The notes beneath the pieces are model-generated. The model saw only the letters and a list, made by a program, of their open reading frames with translations, was not told the origin of the DNA and ran no database searches. A program made the translations under genes and the position numbers. DNA of 64,000 bases from Mycobacterium sp. Aquia_213 (GTDB lineage: Bacteria > Actinomycetota > Actinomycetes > Mycobacteriales > Mycobacteriaceae), in assembly GCF_026625985.1 (NCBI RefSeq), contig NZ_CP113116.1, forward strand, positions 1,612,001 to 1,676,000, given 5' to 3'. Positions 25,742 through 34,203 of this stretch are shown here, piece after piece; position 1 is the stretch's first letter; every line of letters starts with the position of its first letter.

Positions 25742-26625
25742 CTGCCTCGAACGACGACCGGGTGCTTTTCGAGGTCGATCCCGGCAAGAGAATCGCGACG
25801 ATCACGCTGAACAATCCCAAGCAGCGCAACTCCTACGACGCCGCGATGCGCGAGGCCGTCGGCCGCTGTTTGGATCAGGTGGCCGAAGACGACGATCTGA
25901 CTGTGGTGCTGCTGCGCGGAGCCGAGGGCGTCTTTTCCACCGGGGCCGACATGAACAACGCATACGGCTGGTATGGCGACAAGTCCAAGGCGCCCGACGA
26001 CGCGGCCAAGCGACGTCCGAGTCAGCGCCGACGACTTACCGTGGACCGCAAGTCATTTAGCTTCTACCACAACTTCATGGGCTTCCCGAAGGTGACGGTG
26101 GGAGAGATCTCCGGGTACGCCCTGGGCGGCGGCTTCGAGATGGCGCTGATGACCGACATCTCCGTGATCGCGCGCGACACGAAGATCGGCATGCCGGCGA
26201 CGCGCTTCCTGGGGCCCGCGCTGGGCAGCCTGCACATGTTCTTCCATCGGTTGGGACCGGTGCTGGCCCGCCGCCTGCTGCTGACCGGTGACGTCATCGA
26301 AGCGGGCGAACTCGAAAATCTCGGAATCTTCACCGACACATGCGATCCCGGTGCGGTGACCGCGCGCGCCCGGTACTGGGCCGAGAAGGCGGCGAAGATG
26401 CCGGCCGACGGGGTTGTGATCGCCAAGGAAGCATTCCGCCTCGTCGAGCAGAGCCAGGCCTACAACGGTGAGGAAGTCGCGAGCTATCTCTTCCACGCCT
26501 ACGGCACCAACCTGCAGTTCGGACCAGACGAATTCAACTTCGTCAAAACCCGGGCCCAGCACGGCACCAAGGAAGCGTTCCGGCTGCGCGACGAGCACTT
26601 TCACGTACCGGAACCCGAAGCGTAG
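25738..26625 (+). CDS. Enoyl-CoA hydratase/isomerase family protein (EchA-like)
   Basis: A 295-residue crotonase-fold protein with ATITLNNPKQRNSYDAAM, the oxyanion loop EGVFSTGADMNNAYGWYG, a 25-residue basic/charged insertion (about residues 80-105), VTVGEISGYALGGGFEMALMTDISVIARDTKIGMPATRFLGPALG and a C-terminal alpha-helical trimerisation part. The Glu of GGGFEMALM corresponds to the first catalytic Glu of hydratases. It is coupled to the thioesterase gene upstream and convergent with the TetR gene. Confidence 0.86.
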   Translation: MTASNDDRVLFEVDPGKRIATITLNNPKQRNSYDAAMREAVGRCLDQVAEDDDLTVVLLRGAEGVFSTGADMNNAYGWYGDKSKAPDDAAKRRPSQRRRLTVDRKSFSFYHNFMGFPKVTVGEISGYALGGGFEMALMTDISVIARDTKIGMPATRFLGPALGSLHMFFHRLGPVLARRLLLTGDVIEAGELENLGIFTDTCDPGAVTARARYWAEKAAKMPADGVVIAKEAFRLVEQSQAYNGEEVASYLFHAYGTNLQFGPDEFNFVKTRAQHGTKEAFRLRDEHFHVPEPEA

Positions 26626-26640
26626 TAACGAGATTCGGGC

Positions 26641-27429
26641 CTAGCGGTCCGCGGTAGCCTTGGCCCGCGCTCGCGGAGTGGCCGACTTCGTCGCCTTGCG
26701 CGGGCGCGACGTCGTCGACTTGGCGGCGTTCGATCCCTCGATCAACTGGGTGGCGTGGTCCAGGATGCAGGTCAGGCCGTACTCGAAATTGGTTTCGTCC
26801 GGCGCGCCGATCCGGTGACCGATCCTGGTCACCTGGGCGAGCAGCGGAGTCTTTTCGGGGTCGATGGAAACGGCATCCTCGATGGCGCGCGGACCGAGGT
26901 CGGAGGACTGGTTCTTTTCGTAGAGCCGCTGCAAAACCACCGAGCCGCGGACGTGGACCGAAACCGCCGAATACGTGTCAAACGCGTCTTCGGGCGTGAG
27001 GCCGGCCTCGACCAGATTGGAGATCGCCTTCTCCATCTCGAGTGCGCCCAGTCGGGCCGCCTTGGGACTCAGTGCGGCGCGAATCAAAATCAGGTCGCAC
27101 AGAATTGGGTTGCCCATGAACGTCTTACGCATCGAGCGCGCGTGGTTGCGCAGGGTCTCCCGCCAATCGCTGGCTTCGACATAGGGGGTGGCGAACACGT
27201 ACTTGCTCAAGGCGCGGTCGGTCATCGCGTTGAGCAAGTCGTCTTTCTTGCGGAAATACCAGTAGATGCTGGTAACGCCGACGCCGAGGTGTTTGCCGAG
27301 CAGCGGCATGCTCAAGTTGTCGATCGACACTTGCTCCGCGAGTTCGAATGCGCCGCTGATGATGTCGTCAGGGTTGATGGACCCGCGTTCGCGTCGTTGA
27401 CGCTTATCAGCGGTTGCCTGCTTTGCCAC
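26641..27429 (-). CDS. TetR-family transcriptional regulator with basic C-terminal tail
   Basis: A 262-residue regulator. The N-terminal helix-turn-helix domain reads INPDDIISGAFELAEQ, LSMPLLGKHLGVGVTSIYWYFRKKDDLLNAM. The all-helical ligand domain follows, then a Lys/Ala/Thr/Arg-rich tail of about 28 residues (KSTTSRPRKATKSATPRARAKATADR) that resembles histone-like tails. The GTG at 27429 is preceded by GGAGG at proper distance and is preferred over an ATG 15 bases upstream. It is the only TetR protein in the window and lies beside an operator of the 19-bp family, which makes it the best candidate to bind those sites. Confidence 0.87.
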   Translation of the reverse strand: MAKQATADKRQRRERGSINPDDIISGAFELAEQVSIDNLSMPLLGKHLGVGVTSIYWYFRKKDDLLNAMTDRALSKYVFATPYVEASDWRETLRNHARSMRKTFMGNPILCDLILIRAALSPKAARLGALEMEKAISNLVEAGLTPEDAFDTYSAVSVHVRGSVVLQRLYEKNQSSDLGPRAIEDAVSIDPEKTPLLAQVTRIGHRIGAPDETNFEYGLTCILDHATQLIEGSNAAKSTTSRPRKATKSATPRARAKATADR

Positions 27430-27518
27430 TACGGGCACCTCCATCAAAATGTATCCTGCGCGTACGGTCTGCAACCGTGCCGCCGATTGCATCAAATCTA
27501 CCGGCAGATGTGCTCCCA

Positions 27519-27534
27519 CCTGCGTATATGTAGG
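27519..27534. promoter_or_regulatory. Imperfect palindrome upstream of the TetR gene
   Basis: CCTGCGTATATGTAGG is symmetric at 12 of 16 positions around a central TATA. It lies 90 bases upstream of the TetR start and differs from the 19-bp operator family. It could be part of the tetR promoter or an autoregulatory site. Confidence 0.35.
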
Positions 27535-27590
27535 CGTGTCGCCATTCGGGTATGACGGTCAACCGGGCTCTCGCACGCTTTTCCATCTGC

Positions 27591-27609
27591 TACTGTAATC
27601 CCTATCGTA
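27591..27609. promoter_or_regulatory. 19-bp operator of the TACTGTA-N5-TACAGTA family, site 2
   Basis: TACTGTAATCCCTATCGTA has the same 7-5-7 build as the other sites; its left half is identical to that of the perfect palindrome at 47.13 kb. It lies 87 bases upstream of the SDR/DapA-like operon and 162 bases upstream of the divergent TetR gene. Confidence 0.65.
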
Positions 27610-27695
27610 GGCTTTTTGGTATATGAAGCTGGACGGGCAAAGATGACCGGACGCAAGCCATTGGCTGACCTACCGCATGCGCGGCGGATACCGCG

Positions 27696-28493
27696 ATGGA
27701 TCTAGGCCTGACGAATGCGACAGCAGTAGTTGTCGGCGGTAGCCGCGGCATGGGCTTGGCGGCGTCGCGTTGCCTCGCCGAGGACGGCGCCCGGGTGGCG
27801 CTGGTCGGCCGGACGCAAGCCTCCCTCGATAGCGCGCTGGCCGATCTGATCGACCGTGGCAGTCCGGATGCCGTGGGATTCGCGGCCGATATCGGTGATG
27901 CCGCGGAGGTCGACAAGGTATTCGCCGAGGTTTCCGCCCGGTGGAACGGCGAACTCAACGTGCTGATCAATACGATCGGGCCGGGAGCGGCGGGCAGCTT
28001 TGAAGATCTGACCGACGACCAGTGGCGTGAGTCCGTCGAAGACGGCGTGCTGGGGATGGTGCGCTGTGTGCGTTCGGCGCTTCCGCTGTTGCGCAAGGCC
28101 CAGTGGGCGCGGGTCGTCAACTTTTCGGCGCATTCGACACAGCGGCAAAGCGTCATGCTGCCCGCCTACACCGCGGCCAAGTCGATGCTGACGAGCGTCT
28201 CTAAAAACCTGTCGTTGTCGCTCGCCAAAGACGAGATCTTGGTGAATGTGGTGTCACCGGGCAGCATCGCGTCCGAGTCGCTGATCGGCTGGGCCGACTC
28301 GGTCGGTGTGGATGGCAACGACCCCTATCGCCTGATGGAGGCCATCGACAAGCACTTTGGGCATCCGGCGCACATGCCGCGCGCCGGCCTGCCGGAAGAG
28401 ATCGGGCCCGTCGTCGCGTTCCTCGCGTCGCGGCGTAACTCCTACATGACCGGCGCCAACATCAACGTCGACGGTGGTTCAGACTTCACCTGA
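27696..28493 (+). CDS. SDR family oxidoreductase
   Basis: A 265-residue short-chain dehydrogenase with the cofactor motif VVGGSRGMGLAASR, catalytic VVNFSAHSTQRQSVMLPAYTAAK (Ser, Tyr, Lys present) and C-terminal SYMTGANINVDGGSDFT. The NNAG motif is replaced by NTIG and the usual TG of the glycine motif by GG, both tolerated in divergent SDRs. Substrate unknown. It is the first gene after operator site 2 and is followed within 34 bases by the DapA-like gene, so they are probably one transcript. Confidence 0.86.
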   Translation: MDLGLTNATAVVVGGSRGMGLAASRCLAEDGARVALVGRTQASLDSALADLIDRGSPDAVGFAADIGDAAEVDKVFAEVSARWNGELNVLINTIGPGAAGSFEDLTDDQWRESVEDGVLGMVRCVRSALPLLRKAQWARVVNFSAHSTQRQSVMLPAYTAAKSMLTSVSKNLSLSLAKDEILVNVVSPGSIASESLIGWADSVGVDGNDPYRLMEAIDKHFGHPAHMPRAGLPEEIGPVVAFLASRRNSYMTGANINVDGGSDFT

Positions 28494-28527
28494 CCTTAAA
28501 TCGCTTGGCCGACAAAAGGAGTGGATT

Positions 28528-29535
28528 GTGGCTACAGCTGCTGAGGCGCGCGGGTGGGCGCGCGGAGCGTTGCGGGGAATCGGCGATTCGCTCTACACGC
28601 CGTTCTGCGGGACCGACGGCGACGACATCGACTGGGACGCCTACCGGACGCTGGTGCGCTACTGCGTCGGCGATCTCGGCCACCCAATGTTGTGGTGCAC
28701 CAGTGGAATCGCCGAGTTCTGGTCGCTGACCATAGACGAGCGCAAGCGCTTGCTGGAGGTGGCGGTCGAGGAAGCGCGCCGCATCAATCCAGACGTGGTG
28801 GTGCAGGCCTGTACGGCGGCGATGTCGGCGAAGGACTGCGTCGATCTGACCCTGCACGCCCAGGAGGCGGGCGCCGATATCGCCTACATCCAAACGCCGA
28901 TGATGGAGGCCCACGGTGGCGACGGCGTGCTGCGCTTTTTCAAATACGTGGCCGCGCGCACGGATATCGCCCTGGGCATGTTCAATTCCCCGTCCTCGGG
29001 CTACGTGTTGACCCCGGTCGAAAGCGCCCGGATTTACGACGAGGTGCCCGCGGTGTGCGCCACCAAGGAGGGCGCCTTCCGCCCGGAGGCCAGCCGGCGG
29101 CTGCACGAATTGGCGCCCGGGCTGGCGGTGTGGGAATGCGACAGGACGGTGTACCGCGCCGGGTGGTTGCGGGCGGGAATCGTCTGCCCGGCCCAATTAG
29201 GCACCGCTGGTTACCTTTTCGAGACGCCGCAACGGCGGCAGTTCTCCGAGTATTGGGACCTGATACTCAACGACAAGCTGCTCGAGGCGATGGACTACGG
29301 GCGGGAATCCGGGATGGACCAATTCGATCTGGACATCGGGTCGTGGTGGACCTGCTACCCGGGTCGCTCGGACTACTTCACCCATTGGGGTGCTGCGTTC
29401 AAATACGCCGCCTCGGTATTGGGCTTGCCGATCGGTGCCTACCCGCATTCCCGTCCTCCGCAGGCAGAGCTGCCGGCCGAGGCCAAAGCTCAAATCGAAA
29501 CGGCATATCGCCGGCTCGGGCTCGTCGATTCGTAA
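28528..29535 (+). CDS. DapA-like (dihydrodipicolinate synthase/NAL family) aldolase
   Basis: A 335-residue TIM-barrel protein of the class I aldolase family. The Schiff-base lysine is K180 in VCATKEGAF. The partner tyrosine of the YNxP motif, 28 residues earlier in DapA, is replaced by F152 (GMFNSPSSG), and GTTGE reads CTSGIAE. It is therefore not a lysine-biosynthesis DapA; a lyase/hydratase or aldolase of the catabolic pathway is more likely. The GTG at 28528 follows AAAGGAG by six bases. A strong hairpin terminator follows. Confidence 0.83.
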   Translation: MATAAEARGWARGALRGIGDSLYTPFCGTDGDDIDWDAYRTLVRYCVGDLGHPMLWCTSGIAEFWSLTIDERKRLLEVAVEEARRINPDVVVQACTAAMSAKDCVDLTLHAQEAGADIAYIQTPMMEAHGGDGVLRFFKYVAARTDIALGMFNSPSSGYVLTPVESARIYDEVPAVCATKEGAFRPEASRRLHELAPGLAVWECDRTVYRAGWLRAGIVCPAQLGTAGYLFETPQRRQFSEYWDLILNDKLLEAMDYGRESGMDQFDLDIGSWWTCYPGRSDYFTHWGAAFKYAASVLGLPIGAYPHSRPPQAELPAEAKAQIETAYRRLGLVDS

Positions 29536-29568
29536 CGGGCGCCCAAAACCCTTGTGCTGCAAGCCTAT

Positions 29569-29607
29569 GCGAGGGCCCGACCACCACTAGGGTGGCCGGG
29601 CCCTCGC
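29569..29607. terminator. Strong hairpin, bidirectional terminator
   Basis: A 17-bp stem (29569-29585 with 29591-29607, one A/C mismatch) closes the loop ACTAG. It lies between the convergent DapA-like and CsbD genes. There is no long U tract, as is common for mycobacterial hairpin terminators. Confidence 0.75.
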
Positions 29608-29620
29608 AGCTGCCGTTCGG

Positions 29621-29839
29621 CTAATTCTGTTCGGCGCGCTCGCGTGCCTCGTGAATTTTCGCTTCGGCACGAGCTTTGTCGGCCTCAGCCTCTTTCTTCA
29701 CGACATTGCGCAGCGCATCTGCCTTGTCCTGCTGCGCCTGACCCTCACGGATCCAGTCGTTGCGCCCCGCGACAGTGCCGACAACTTCCTTGGCCTTACC
29801 CACAACGTCGTCCACGACGCCCTTGATGATGTCAACCAT
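29621..29839 (-). CDS. CsbD-family stress protein
   Basis: A 72-residue, very hydrophilic and highly helical protein with the CsbD pattern VVGKAKEVVGTVAGRNDWIREGQAQQDKADA. Proteins of this family are induced by general stress in many bacteria; their biochemical role is unknown. It follows a small membrane-protein gene on the same strand and is unrelated in character to the surrounding catabolic genes. Confidence 0.82.
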   Translation of the reverse strand: MVDIIKGVVDDVVGKAKEVVGTVAGRNDWIREGQAQQDKADALRNVVKKEAEADKARAEAKIHEARERAEQN

Positions 29840-29935
29840 TGGCGTTCCCTCCTCCTGCCTAGTGGGTGCCTCTCTGCCTCTTCCCGATCACCCGATTGCG
29901 GAAACCACGATCCGGACGTGGCGCTCGCCACGGCC

Positions 29936-30187
29936 TCAGCGCGCATGCCCGTTGGCGGCCGCGTTTGCCGAGGTGGTAGCCGCCGGCGGGGTCGCTTCGG
30001 CAGCCCCGCGCGCAGGTTCGTCGTCCTGGGCTCGGCGCCGTCGCGCCCACAAGACGAGCGCGATCAGGACACCCACCGGTCCCAACGCAAGCAGAAATTG
30101 CGCACCTGCCAGCGTCGCCTCGACCTTCAGCACCGCTGACCGCGCCTGCTTGAGGCGATGCACAACGGCTTTTGCTGTCGACTTCAC
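29936..30187 (-). CDS. Small single-span membrane protein
   Basis: An 83-residue protein: a basic N-terminal helix (MKSTAKAVVHRLKQARSAVLKVEA), one membrane segment (about residues 31-48, QFLLALGPVGVLIALVLW), a positive stop RRRR, then an Ala/Pro-rich tail likely in the cytoplasm. I do not recognise a family. It lies 96 bases upstream of csbD on the same strand, and co-expression as a stress pair is plausible. High-GC sequence without a strong ribosome-binding site makes it less certain than its neighbours. Confidence 0.6.
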   Translation of the reverse strand: MKSTAKAVVHRLKQARSAVLKVEATLAGAQFLLALGPVGVLIALVLWARRRRAQDDEPARGAAEATPPAATTSANAAANGHAR

Positions 30188-30380
30188 TACCGATCCCCTC
30201 AGCTGCCGGATATTGGCGTCCTGTTGCCGGTAACCCGGAGAGTCGCCATCCCAAACCCGGGGCGCGAATTCATTGCTGGGATTTCGGCTGTCCGTTGCCC
30301 CCGCGGATGGCGGTTCAGCGTTCCGAAATTCGCTGTTTGGCGTGGGTTCGCGGGGCCGCGGGGACAGTTGTGGAATGCAG

Positions 30381-30399
30381 TACCGATAGGTATACAGTA
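30381..30399. promoter_or_regulatory. 19-bp operator of the TACTGTA-N5-TACAGTA family, site 3
   Basis: TACCGATAGGTATACAGTA: the right half is the consensus TACAGTA, the left half TACCGAT is degenerate. It lies 57 bases upstream of the chosen start of the hydratase that opens the 30.4-37.3 kb operon, and it covers the first base of an alternative ATG at 30399. Confidence 0.6.
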
Positions 30400-30455
30400 T
30401 GGGTACAAAGCCCAGCGAATCCCGTAGTCAAAAGCATGAGGAGGTGCCGCGGAAG

Positions 30456-31313
30456 ATGTCCGGCAGCAACGGTGCCTCCCAGGACTCTCAAGCCGACGAT
30501 GCGGTGCTCTACGAGGCCACGGACGGCGGCGTGGCCATCCTGACGTTCAATCGGCCGGATCGGCTCAATGCGTGGGGTCCCGACATCGCGGCCGGGTTCT
30601 ACGCCGGCATCGACCGCGCCGAATCCGATCCCGCTATCCGGGTGATCGTGGTGACCGGTCGGGGCAGGGGGTTCTGCGCCGGTGCGTATTTGGGTGCGCC
30701 GGGCGGGGCGGCCAAGGTCGGCGAATCGATGGAGAAGGCCGGTCAGACGAATCTGGCCGACCTGGTCGGCGAACGGCCGCCGCATTTTGTGACCACGCTG
30801 CGCAAGCCCGTCATCGCCGCCATCAACGGTGCGTGCGTCGGCATCGGCCTGACCCAGGCGCTGATGTGCGACGTCCGGTTCGCCGCCGCCGGGGCCAAGT
30901 TCGGCGCCGTGTTCGCTCGCCGGGGCCTGATCGCCGAATTCGGCATCTCCTGGATCCTTCCTCGTCTGACCAGCATGGGAATCGCGCTCGATCTGCTGCT
31001 GAGCGCACGCACCTTTCTTGCCGAGGAGGCCGCCGAGCTGGGCCTGGTCAAAGAGGTAGTGGCGGCCGACGACCTGATGAAGCGGGCCCTGGAGTACGCC
31101 GAGGACATGGCCGCCAAGTGCTCGCCGGCATCGATGGCGGTGATCAAGCGGCAGGTCTACGGCGACGACACCCGCGATGTCGAGGACGCGAACACCCGCT
31201 CCGAAGTCCTGGTGCACGAGGCGATGTCGCGGCCGGACGTCATCGAAGGAATCACCAGCTTCCTCGAGAAGCGGCCCCCCCAGTTTCCGTCGCTGCGCCC
31301 AACAGACGCTTAG
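30456..31313 (+). CDS. Enoyl-CoA hydratase/isomerase family protein (EchA-like)
   Basis: A 285-residue crotonase-fold protein: AILTFNRPDRLNAWGP, the loop RGFCAGAYLGAPGG (Tyr where CAGAD is usual), VIAAINGACVGIGLTQALMCDVRFAAAGAKFGAVFARRGLIAEFGISWILPRL. The first catalytic Glu of hydratases (GGGxEL) is Thr here, while the second (GLIAEFG) is kept, a pattern of isomerase-like members. The ATG at 30456 is preferred over one at 30399 that lies inside the operator. First gene of a six-gene operon. Confidence 0.84.
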   Translation: MSGSNGASQDSQADDAVLYEATDGGVAILTFNRPDRLNAWGPDIAAGFYAGIDRAESDPAIRVIVVTGRGRGFCAGAYLGAPGGAAKVGESMEKAGQTNLADLVGERPPHFVTTLRKPVIAAINGACVGIGLTQALMCDVRFAAAGAKFGAVFARRGLIAEFGISWILPRLTSMGIALDLLLSARTFLAEEAAELGLVKEVVAADDLMKRALEYAEDMAAKCSPASMAVIKRQVYGDDTRDVEDANTRSEVLVHEAMSRPDVIEGITSFLEKRPPQFPSLRPTDA

Positions 31314-31332
31314 CACCTCCGAAGGGATGATC

Positions 31333-32535
31333 ATGAATAGCTTGAGCTACAAGGCGATTGACGTCGACAACCACTACTACGAGCCGCTGGACTCTTTCAC
31401 CCGGCACCTCGACAAGGCGTTCAAGACCCGCGGCGTGCAGATGGTCAGCCAAGGTAAGCGCACCTTGGCGGTGATCGGGGGCCGCGTCAACAACTTCGTC
31501 CCCAATCCCACCTTCGACCCGATCATCGTGCCGGGCTGCCTGGATCTGTTGTTCCGCGGCGAGATTCCCGAAGGCGTCGATCCCGCGTCGCTGATGAAGG
31601 TCGAGCGGATGGCCGACCACCCCGAATACCAGAACCGCGACGCGCGCATCGCGGTGATGGATACCCAGGACATCGAAACCGTGTTCATGCTCCCTACATT
31701 CGGGTGCGGCGTCGAGGAGGCACTCAAGCACGACATCGACGCGACGATGGCGTCGGTGCACGCCTTCAACCTGTGGCTCGACGAGGACTGGGGTTTCGAC
31801 CGGCCCGACCACCGGATCATCGGCGCGCCGATCATCTCGCTGGCCGATCCGGCCAAGGCGCTCGAAGAGGTGGAGTTCGTGTTGGCCCGCGGTGCCAAGC
31901 TGGTGTTGGTGCGGCCCGCGCCGGTACCTGGCGCGGTCAAGCCCCGGTCGCTGGGTGATCGCAGCCACGACCCGGTCTGGGCCCGGCTGGCCGAGGCGGG
32001 AGTGCCGGTGGGATTCCACCTGTCCGACAGCGGTTACCTGCACATCGCGGCGGCGTGGGGCGGCAAGGCGACGTTCGAAGGGTTCGGCGCCAAGGATCCG
32101 CTGGATAACGTGCTCCTCGACGACCGCGCGATCCACGACACGATGGCCTCGATGATCGTGCACGGTGTGTTCACCCGCCACCCGAAACTCAAGGCGGTCA
32201 GCATCGAAAACGGTTCGTATTTCGTGCATCGGCTGGTGAAGCGCCTGAAGAAGGCGGCCAACACCCAGCCGCGTGATTTCCCCGAGGACCCGGTGGAGCA
32301 GTTACGCAACAACGTGTGGATCGCCCCGTACTACGAGGACGACCTGCCGGAGCTGGCCGAGGTCATCGGCGTCGACAAGATCCTGTTCGGCTCCGACTGG
32401 CCGCACGGCGAAGGCCTCGAGTCGCCGGTGTCGTTCACCGAGGAGCTCACCGCTTTCAACGAATCGGATATCCGAAAGATCATGCGCAACAATGCCTTAG
32501 ATCTTCTGGGCGTCAAAGCCACCGTGGCAGCCTAG
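31333..32535 (+). CDS. Amidohydrolase family protein (TIM-barrel metal hydrolase)
   Basis: A 400-residue member of the amidohydrolase-2 group (relatives: ACMS decarboxylase, 2-pyrone-dicarboxylate lactonase). Metal-ligand regions visible: DVDNHYYEP at the N-terminus, GFHLSDSGY in the middle, and ILFGSDWPHGEG near the C-terminus with the conserved Asp. The ATG at 31333 follows GAAGGG by six bases. It is paralogous to the minus-strand amidohydrolase at 42.2 kb, sharing FIPNPTF/FVPNPTF and SDWPHGEGL/SDYPHPEGL. Likely acts in ring or C-C bond hydrolysis of the pathway; substrate unknown. Confidence 0.86.
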   Translation: MNSLSYKAIDVDNHYYEPLDSFTRHLDKAFKTRGVQMVSQGKRTLAVIGGRVNNFVPNPTFDPIIVPGCLDLLFRGEIPEGVDPASLMKVERMADHPEYQNRDARIAVMDTQDIETVFMLPTFGCGVEEALKHDIDATMASVHAFNLWLDEDWGFDRPDHRIIGAPIISLADPAKALEEVEFVLARGAKLVLVRPAPVPGAVKPRSLGDRSHDPVWARLAEAGVPVGFHLSDSGYLHIAAAWGGKATFEGFGAKDPLDNVLLDDRAIHDTMASMIVHGVFTRHPKLKAVSIENGSYFVHRLVKRLKKAANTQPRDFPEDPVEQLRNNVWIAPYYEDDLPELAEVIGVDKILFGSDWPHGEGLESPVSFTEELTAFNESDIRKIMRNNALDLLGVKATVAA

Positions 32536-32547
32536 GCGGCCCGGCCA

Positions 32548-34203
32548 GTGAGTGAATGGACCGTCGGAGCGGCTTTCGACGCCATCGCCGACGTGGTCGG
32601 CGACCGCGTGATGACGGTATGCGGATCCCGCCGTAGCACCTTCGCCGAGTCGGCGAGCCGAACCAGCCGATTGGCGAACTTCCTGAACGCCAACGGCTTC
32701 GGCGCGCACCGCGAGCGCAACACCCTGAACCGCTGGGAGTGCGGTCAGGACCGGGTCGCGCTGCTGATGTACAACGACCTGTACCCGGACGCGGTGATCG
32801 CGTGTCTGAAGGCGCGCACCGTGCCGGTCAACGTGAACTACAGCTACTCGCCGCGGGAGATCGCCGATCTGCTCTCCTACGTGCGGCCGCGCGGCGTCAT
32901 CTATCACCGATCGCTCGGTGCGGCGTGTGCCGAAGTGCTGCCGACCGTCGGCGCCGAGCTGCTGATCTCGATCGACGACGGCAGCGACGCCGTCGAACTC
33001 CCGGGCGCGATATCGCTGGATGATGCTCTGGCGCAAGGTGTTTCGGGAGATCCGGCGCCGGGATCACCGGACGACCTGATCATGATGTGCACCGGCGGGA
33101 CCACCGGTCGTCCCAAGGGAGTCTTGTGGCGGCAAAGCGACATGTACGTGGCGTCGATGGTCGGCGCCGACCACACCAGCGTCGACGAGATCCACGCCAA
33201 GGTCCGCGGCGGCGGGCAGTCATGGTTCGCGGTCTCTCCGCTGATGCATGCCGCCGGCATGTGGACCGCCTTCTCGGCGATCATGAACGGGTTCACCGCC
33301 GTCCTCTATGACGGCCGGGGCAAGCTGGACGTGCGCTCGGTATGGCAGACCGCCGAGCGCGAACGGGTCGGCATGATGACCATGGTCGGCGACGCTTATG
33401 CCGGCCCGCTGGTCGCCGAGTTGCAGCGGGGTTCCTACGATCTGTCGTCGCTGAACGGAATCGGCACCGGTGGCGCCGCAACAAATCCGAAGTTCAAGCA
33501 GGCACTGATGGAAAAGCTGCCGCAGGTCACCATCATCGACGGGTACGGCTCGTCGGAATCCGGGAACATGGGGTTCGGACACAGTCAACGCGGTACGCAG
33601 AGTGAGACTTTCGTGCTCCGCGAGGGCGGAGCGGTGGTGTCGGAGGATCGGAGCAGGTTCTTGGCCCCCGGTGATCCCGAGATCGGCTGGGTGGCGCGCA
33701 GCGGCCGGATTCCGTTGGGCTACTTCGACGACGCCGACGCCACCGAACGCACCTTCCCGGAGATCGACGGCACGCGGGTGGTGATCCCGGGCGACCGGGC
33801 GAGTATCGAATCCGACGGCACCCTGCGTCTGTACGGCCGCGATTCGTTGGTGGTGAACACCGGCGGTGAAAAGGTTTTCGTCGAAGAGGTCGAAGAGGTG
33901 CTGCGCACGCACCCCGGTGTCGCCGACGCGTTGGTGGTGGGGCGGCCCAGTGAGCGGTGGGGCCAGGAAGTGGTCGCGCTGGTCGCGCTGCAGCCGGGCG
34001 CCGGTGTCGTCGAAGAAGCCGAGCTTGCCGCGCTGTGCAAGTCGCAGCTGGCTCACTTCAAAGCACCCAAGGCCATCATGCTGGTCGACCAGATCAAGCG
34101 ACTCGGCAATGGCAAGCCAAACTATCGGTGGGCTAAACAGGCTGCCATACAACAGCTTCCGGCTACCGCACTGGCCGGTGCCGATGCGGAAGGACCCGCA
34201 TGA
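32548..34203 (+). CDS. Acyl-CoA synthetase (FadD19-like)
   Basis: A 551-residue adenylate-forming ligase with CTGGTTGRPKGVLWRQSD, GYGSSESGNMGFG, GRDSLVVNTGGEKVFVEEVEEVL and terminal GNGKPNYRWAK. The TGGTTGxPKGVxWR and NTGGEKV...EEVE forms are those of the FadD19/FadD17 group, which activates the side chains of steroids or similar branched acids. GTG start 12 bases after the amidohydrolase stop; the stop overlaps the next ATG by four bases. A paralogue lies at 50.0-51.7 kb. Confidence 0.88.
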   Translation: MSEWTVGAAFDAIADVVGDRVMTVCGSRRSTFAESASRTSRLANFLNANGFGAHRERNTLNRWECGQDRVALLMYNDLYPDAVIACLKARTVPVNVNYSYSPREIADLLSYVRPRGVIYHRSLGAACAEVLPTVGAELLISIDDGSDAVELPGAISLDDALAQGVSGDPAPGSPDDLIMMCTGGTTGRPKGVLWRQSDMYVASMVGADHTSVDEIHAKVRGGGQSWFAVSPLMHAAGMWTAFSAIMNGFTAVLYDGRGKLDVRSVWQTAERERVGMMTMVGDAYAGPLVAELQRGSYDLSSLNGIGTGGAATNPKFKQALMEKLPQVTIIDGYGSSESGNMGFGHSQRGTQSETFVLREGGAVVSEDRSRFLAPGDPEIGWVARSGRIPLGYFDDADATERTFPEIDGTRVVIPGDRASIESDGTLRLYGRDSLVVNTGGEKVFVEEVEEVLRTHPGVADALVVGRPSERWGQEVVALVALQPGAGVVEEAELAALCKSQLAHFKAPKAIMLVDQIKRLGNGKPNYRWAKQAAIQQLPATALAGADAEGPA

